Shown one piece after another: positions 6,687 to 9,017 of a stretch of 9,017 nt of DNA (position 1 is the stretch's first letter; each line of letters starts with the position of its first letter). The position numbers were made by a program, and so were the translations under genes. The notes below the pieces were generated by a model. That model was not told the origin of the DNA and ran no database searches. It saw only the letters and a list, made by a program, of their open reading frames with translations. Source of the DNA: JBBRCX01 sp038204465 (GTDB lineage Bacteria; Planctomycetota; Phycisphaerae; Tepidisphaerales; Tepidisphaeraceae); the NCBI GenBank assembly GCA_038204465.1, contig JBBRCX010000147.1:1-9017 (forward strand), given 5' to 3'.

Positions 6687-6765
6687 ACAGAAAAGTTCCT
6701 TTGCCACCGATGGACTCAAAAGTAAAATGATCCTGCGTCTTCAAACGCGGCTCGTCTCACCACCA
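6687..6765. repeat. Composite intergenic repeat, intact unit (R1-R2)
   Basis: The unit consists of R1 (6687-6716, containing ACAGAAAAGTTC and CCACCGATGGACT), directly followed by R2 (from TCAAAAGTAAAATG at 6716 to 6765). It is repeated immediately downstream: R1 recurs at 6766-6795 with two mismatches in 30 bases, and R2 recurs at 6917-6966 with a handful of mismatches. Both halves resemble dispersed non-coding repeats seen in planctomycete and verrucomicrobial genomes (recalled, not searched). No protein coding is apparent. Confidence 0.75.
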
Positions 6766-6793
6766 ACAGAAAAGTTCTTTCGCCACCGATGGA

Positions 6794-6813
6794 CTTCGGC
6801 GAGCTCAGTCGAG
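6794..6813. repeat. Short dispersed GAGCTC-centred repeat
   Basis: CTTCGGCGAGCTCAGTCGAG is an imperfect palindrome around GAGCTC. It resembles a repeat core found scattered between genes in many bacterial groups (recalled, not searched). It sits at the left edge of the nested insert. Confidence 0.5.
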
Positions 6814-6882
6814 TCGGGCACCGATTGATACCGATACGATCGCGGCAGGATTGCACGATGCTGAGAGCGAATGGTGCTGCGA

Positions 6883-6908
6883 CGTGGCACGGGCGTCTCG
6901 ACCGTGCC
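6883..6908. repeat. Hairpin element, left arm of a larger inverted repeat
   Basis: GGCACGG (6886-6892) pairs with CCGTGCC (6902-6908) across a nine-base loop. The segment CGTGGCACGGGCGTCTC (6883-6899) is also the exact reverse complement of 6992-7008, so two copies of the same element lie in opposite orientation. It belongs to the GGCACGGGCGTC...CCGTGCC class of intergenic repeats. Confidence 0.7.
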
Positions 6909-6974
6909 TGAATGCGTCAAGAGTAAAATGATTCTGCGTCTTCAAACTCAGCTTGTCTCACCATCACATCGCCA

Positions 6975-7008
6975 GCACGGGCGAAACGCCTGAGACGCCC
7001 GTGCCACG
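6975..7008. repeat. Hairpin element, right arm of the inverted repeat, upstream of rlmN
   Basis: GCACGGGCG (6975-6983) pairs perfectly with CGCCCGTGC (6996-7004) across a 12-base loop. Bases 6992-7008 are the reverse complement of 6883-6899 over 17 bases. It lies about 55 bases before the rlmN start, so it could affect the rlmN leader, but no T-run suggests a terminator. Confidence 0.7.
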
Positions 7009-7017
7009 CGACGTTCC

Positions 7018-7041
7018 CTTCGCGGCTTCGCGGCTTCGCGG
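7018..7041. repeat. Three tandem copies of an 8-base unit, CTTCGCGG
   Basis: CTTCGCGG occurs three times without gaps, ending 22 bases before the rlmN ATG. It falls where a promoter or leader for rlmN would be expected. Copy number could vary by slippage. Confidence 0.8.
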
Positions 7042-7063
7042 TTAACATTCGCTTCTTCGAACC

Positions 7064-8158
7064 ATGAACGCCCTCACCGATTACGATCTTGCGGGTTTTC
7101 GACAGCGGCTTGAGCGCTGGGGCTGCAAGTCTGTCCATGCTGAACGAATCCTGCGCGAGTTCTACGCCGGCAGCGGACGGCTAGACCTTTCGAACTCTCA
7201 GCTTCCAGCGGCGCTGCGATCGAAGCTTCGAACCGAGCTTCCCCTGCGTCAGTCTCACATCCTCTTCCGGCGGCAAAGCGCCGATGGAACCCTGAAACTC
7301 CTCGTCGGCTTCGACGTCGGTGGGGCGGCCGAGGCGGTGTTGATGCCGGCGGTCCGGCCCGACCGGGCGGCGGGGTGCATCTCCTCGCAGATCGGCTGCG
7401 CCATGGGCTGCGACTTCTGCGCCAGCACGCGCGGGGGCCTCGAGCGAAACCTCTCCTCCGGCGAAATCGTCGAGCAGTTCCTTCAACTGCGCGAGGCTGC
7501 CGCCTCAGTGGGCCGCCGCCTCGCCACGATCGTATTCATGGGAATGGGCGAGCCGCTCCATAACCTCGATCAAGTCATCCCCGCGATCCGCCGCATCGCC
7601 GATCCCGCGATGGGTGCGCTCGGCTGGCGGCACGTGACCGTTTCAACCGTCGGCATCGTCCCCGGCATCGATCGCCTCGCCGATGCAAACCTCAACGTGC
7701 ACCTGGCATTGTCGCTGCACGCCGCCGATGACGAGACCCGCAGCCGCATCGTCCCCGTGAACCGCCGCTATCCCATCTCCCGGATCATCGACGCGACCCG
7801 GCGATTCCAACTCCGCACCGGCCGGATCCCCACCCTCGAGTATTGCCTGCTCGCCGGCGTGAACGATTCCGATGAACACGCGATCCGGCTCGCGCAGCTC
7901 GTCGATGGCTTCCGCGCTCACGTCAACCTCATCCCCTACAACTCCATCGGCGCCGGCGTCAGCGGCGCCGTCTACGAGCGGCCTTCGCCACAGCGCGTCG
8001 AAAAATTCCTCTCGCTTCTTCGCCAGCGCGGCGTGGTGGCGCATCGCCGGCATACCCGGGGCGACGACGTCGACGCCGCCTGCGGCCAATTACGTCAGAT
8101 GCTCATTTCCGAACCTGACGTTAAAGTTCCGCTGCAGGTGCTCGCCGCGCACCCGTAG
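7064..8158 (+). CDS. rlmN: RlmN, dual-specificity 23S rRNA (A2503-C2)/tRNA (A37-C2) methyltransferase
   Basis: This is a 364-residue radical-SAM enzyme, similar in length to the E. coli protein. It methylates C2 of A2503 in 23S rRNA and, in characterised members, A37 of some tRNAs, which tunes translation accuracy. The radical-SAM iron-sulfur motif is C112-AMG-C116-DF-C119. The two catalytic cysteines are present: C105 in GCISSQIGC (equivalent to E. coli C118) and C340 in TRGDDVDAACGQL (equivalent to C355, the methyl carrier). The SAM-binding motif MGMGEPL (159-165), VSTVGIVPGI (193-202) and LALSLHA (214-220) are also conserved. The ATG at 7064 is preferred because the N-terminal domain (LERWGCKSVHAERIL) starts at the usual distance, although no good ribosome site is visible. 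Upstream is the repeat mosaic and downstream the PLD-like gene after 113 bases. The TRGDDVDAACGQL ending favours RlmN over the resistance paralogue Cfr. Confidence 0.97.
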   Translation: MNALTDYDLAGFRQRLERWGCKSVHAERILREFYAGSGRLDLSNSQLPAALRSKLRTELPLRQSHILFRRQSADGTLKLLVGFDVGGAAEAVLMPAVRPDRAAGCISSQIGCAMGCDFCASTRGGLERNLSSGEIVEQFLQLREAAASVGRRLATIVFMGMGEPLHNLDQVIPAIRRIADPAMGALGWRHVTVSTVGIVPGIDRLADANLNVHLALSLHAADDETRSRIVPVNRRYPISRIIDATRRFQLRTGRIPTLEYCLLAGVNDSDEHAIRLAQLVDGFRAHVNLIPYNSIGAGVSGAVYERPSPQRVEKFLSLLRQRGVVAHRRHTRGDDVDAACGQLRQMLISEPDVKVPLQVLAAHP

Positions 8159-8261
8159 CGTCGCCCGACCCGCTTTCGCGCAGGTCTTGTGCGTGAATTT
8201 CCCTGCGCATCGCCAACGCCCGGGCAGATGCGTTGTCTGAAGGTCGCAGTCTCTTACAGAG

Positions 8262-8267
8262 AGGGAG
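8262..8267 (+). promoter_or_regulatory. Strong ribosome binding site before an ACG codon
   Basis: AGGGAG (8262-8267), within a purine run at 8257-8269, is the best Shine-Dalgarno-like sequence in the window. It precedes ACG 8272 by four bases, and that codon is in frame with the hydrophobic N-terminus of the PLD-like protein. It argues that translation of the next gene begins at this unusual codon. Confidence 0.55.
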
Positions 8268-8271
8268 AACT

Positions 8272-9017
8272 ACGTTTTACGCCCTTGCCATCTTCGCTTT
8301 TGTATTGCTCGGCTTCCTGTTGTTCCTCGTGCTCTTCGAGCCCGGGCTTCAATACAAGGTGAAGGCGCCGTCGCTGCCGATGGATTCCGATCCGTATCTG
8401 TGCCTGCTCGGGGCCCTGTCCGACGCGCAGGTGCACCGCAACAGCCGAATTGAAGTTCTCACCAACGGCGACGTCTTCTACGAACGAGAACTGGAGGCGA
8501 TCCGAGCAGCCACGCTCAGCGTCAACCTCGAAGCTTACATCTTCAACAAGGGCGAGATCACCCGCCGCTTCGTCGAGGCGCTGGCCGAGCGCGCCCGCGC
8601 GGGCGTGAAGGTGAACGTCGTGCTCGACGCCATCGGCAGCTTCGCCATGCGCAACGGCTACTTCAAGGACCTGACCGACGCGGGCGGACGGCTCTGCTGG
8701 TATCAGCCCATCCGCTGGCACACCTTCAAACGCTTCAACAACCGGACGCACCGCGAGCTGATCGTCATCGACGGCACGCTCGCGTTCGTCGGCGGCGCCG
8801 GCATCGCCGACTTCTGGCACCACGACGTCGACAAGGACCCGCAATGGCGCGACACCATGTTCCGCGTCGAGGGCGACATGGTCATCGGCCTGCAGACCAC
8901 TTTCGCCGAGAACTGGCTCGAGTCGTCCGAGGAAATCCTCACCGGCGAGGAGTACTTCCCCGGCTGCCATCCAACCAGCGACGGGCCCGTGGAAAGCGGC
9001 ACGAGCGGCATCGTCGT
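8272..9017 (+). CDS. Phospholipase D/cardiolipin synthase-like membrane protein (3' end outside window)
   Basis: The frame stays open to the right edge (248 codons visible). After the start comes one hydrophobic segment (about residues 3-22, ALAIFAFVLLGFLLFLVLF), as in cardiolipin synthases. The first PLD-type domain follows: VLTNGDVFYERELEAI, then VNLEAYIFNKGEI, then VKVNVVLDAIGS. The motif region is RTHRELIVIDGTLAFVGGAGIAD, with H160 and D167 of HxKxxxxD present but Glu162 in place of Lys. WRDTMFRVEG and TFAENWLE complete the family pattern. A second HKD domain should lie beyond the window. Family members transfer phosphatidyl groups (cardiolipin synthesis) or cleave phosphodiesters at the inner membrane. 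The frame is open back to 8197. The only ATG/GTG/TTG before the hydrophobic segment is TTG 8233, without a ribosome site, while ACG 8272 has a strong one. Family is firm; start and exact substrate are uncertain. Confidence 0.85.

Larger units (their letters stand above)
6766..6966. repeat. Second R1-R2 unit, split by a 121-base nested insert
   Basis: R1 (6766-6795) and R2 (6917-6966) match the first unit at offsets of 79 and 201 bases. In the first unit they abut; here they are separated by 6796-6916, which contains unrelated repeat elements (6794-6813 and the hairpin 6886-6908). The simplest reading is a tandem duplication of R1-R2 followed by insertion of other repeat DNA into the second unit. 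Confidence 0.65.

Noticed and set aside
5796..6719. Minus-strand open frame of 307 codons
   Set aside because: It is antisense to the AAA+ core of the ComM-like gene, and its low-complexity Gly/Ala/Val/Asp product has no recognisable domain.
6687..7041. CRISPR array
   Set aside because: Repeats are few, of different kinds and unevenly spaced, with no regular repeat-spacer pattern and no cas genes.
7375..7560. RlmN read as the resistance methyltransferase Cfr
   Set aside because: The overall sequence, including the TRGDDVDAACGQL ending, fits housekeeping RlmN, and there is no resistance-gene or mobile context.
8254..8970. Minus-strand open frame of 238 codons
   Set aside because: It is the shadow of the PLD-like gene. 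The plus-strand frame carries recognisable motifs, while the minus frame gives a Glu/Val/Ala-rich product without any.

Overview
The window is GC-rich bacterial chromosome, most likely from a planctomycete (inference). The main reasons are the N-terminal CxCG...AGK...CxxCG zinc-ribbon signature, which is characteristic of planctomycete proteins, and intergenic DNA filled with short dispersed repeats of types familiar from that group. The closer lineage cannot be told from this sequence.

Layout. (1) 3-1982 (+): the 3' part of an FtsK/SpoIIIE-type ATPase gene with one intact and one degenerate P-loop domain; its last ~17 codons run into a dispersed hairpin repeat. (2) 1983-2175: a spacer with three evenly spaced TGACGT motifs, an AT-rich patch and a weak promoter candidate. 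(3) 2176-3705 (+): a 509-residue membrane protein with an N-terminal zinc ribbon, three hydrophobic segments, a soluble domain, a long proline-rich linker and a C-terminal Tudor/agenet-like domain. (4) 3712-3861 (-): a possible 49-residue membrane protein, convergent with (3). (5) 3931-4085: a decayed second copy of the tail of gene (3), carrying an in-frame stop and a frameshift. (6) 4172-4879 (+): a calcineurin-like metallophosphoesterase. (7) 4881-5057 (+): a short coding-like stretch with no clear start. (8) 5145-6647 (+): a YifB/ComM AAA+ ATPase that lacks the usual cysteine cluster. (9) 6648-7063: a mosaic of repeats, one nested within another. (10) 7064-8158 (+): RlmN. (11) 8272-9017 (+): the start of a phospholipase D/cardiolipin-synthase-like gene that runs off the window, apparently with an ACG start codon and a Lys-to-Glu change in its first HKD motif.

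The genes do not form an obvious pathway. They are separated by repeat-rich spacers and look like individually transcribed chromosomal genes: RNA modification (rlmN), a DNA-handling helicase (comM), a lipid or phosphodiester enzyme, a phosphoesterase and a DNA/protein-pumping ATPase. I see no CRISPR array, tRNA, rRNA, transposase or recognisable defence cluster. The least described element is the zinc-ribbon/Tudor-like membrane protein with its decayed tail copy and the small convergent membrane ORF between the two.
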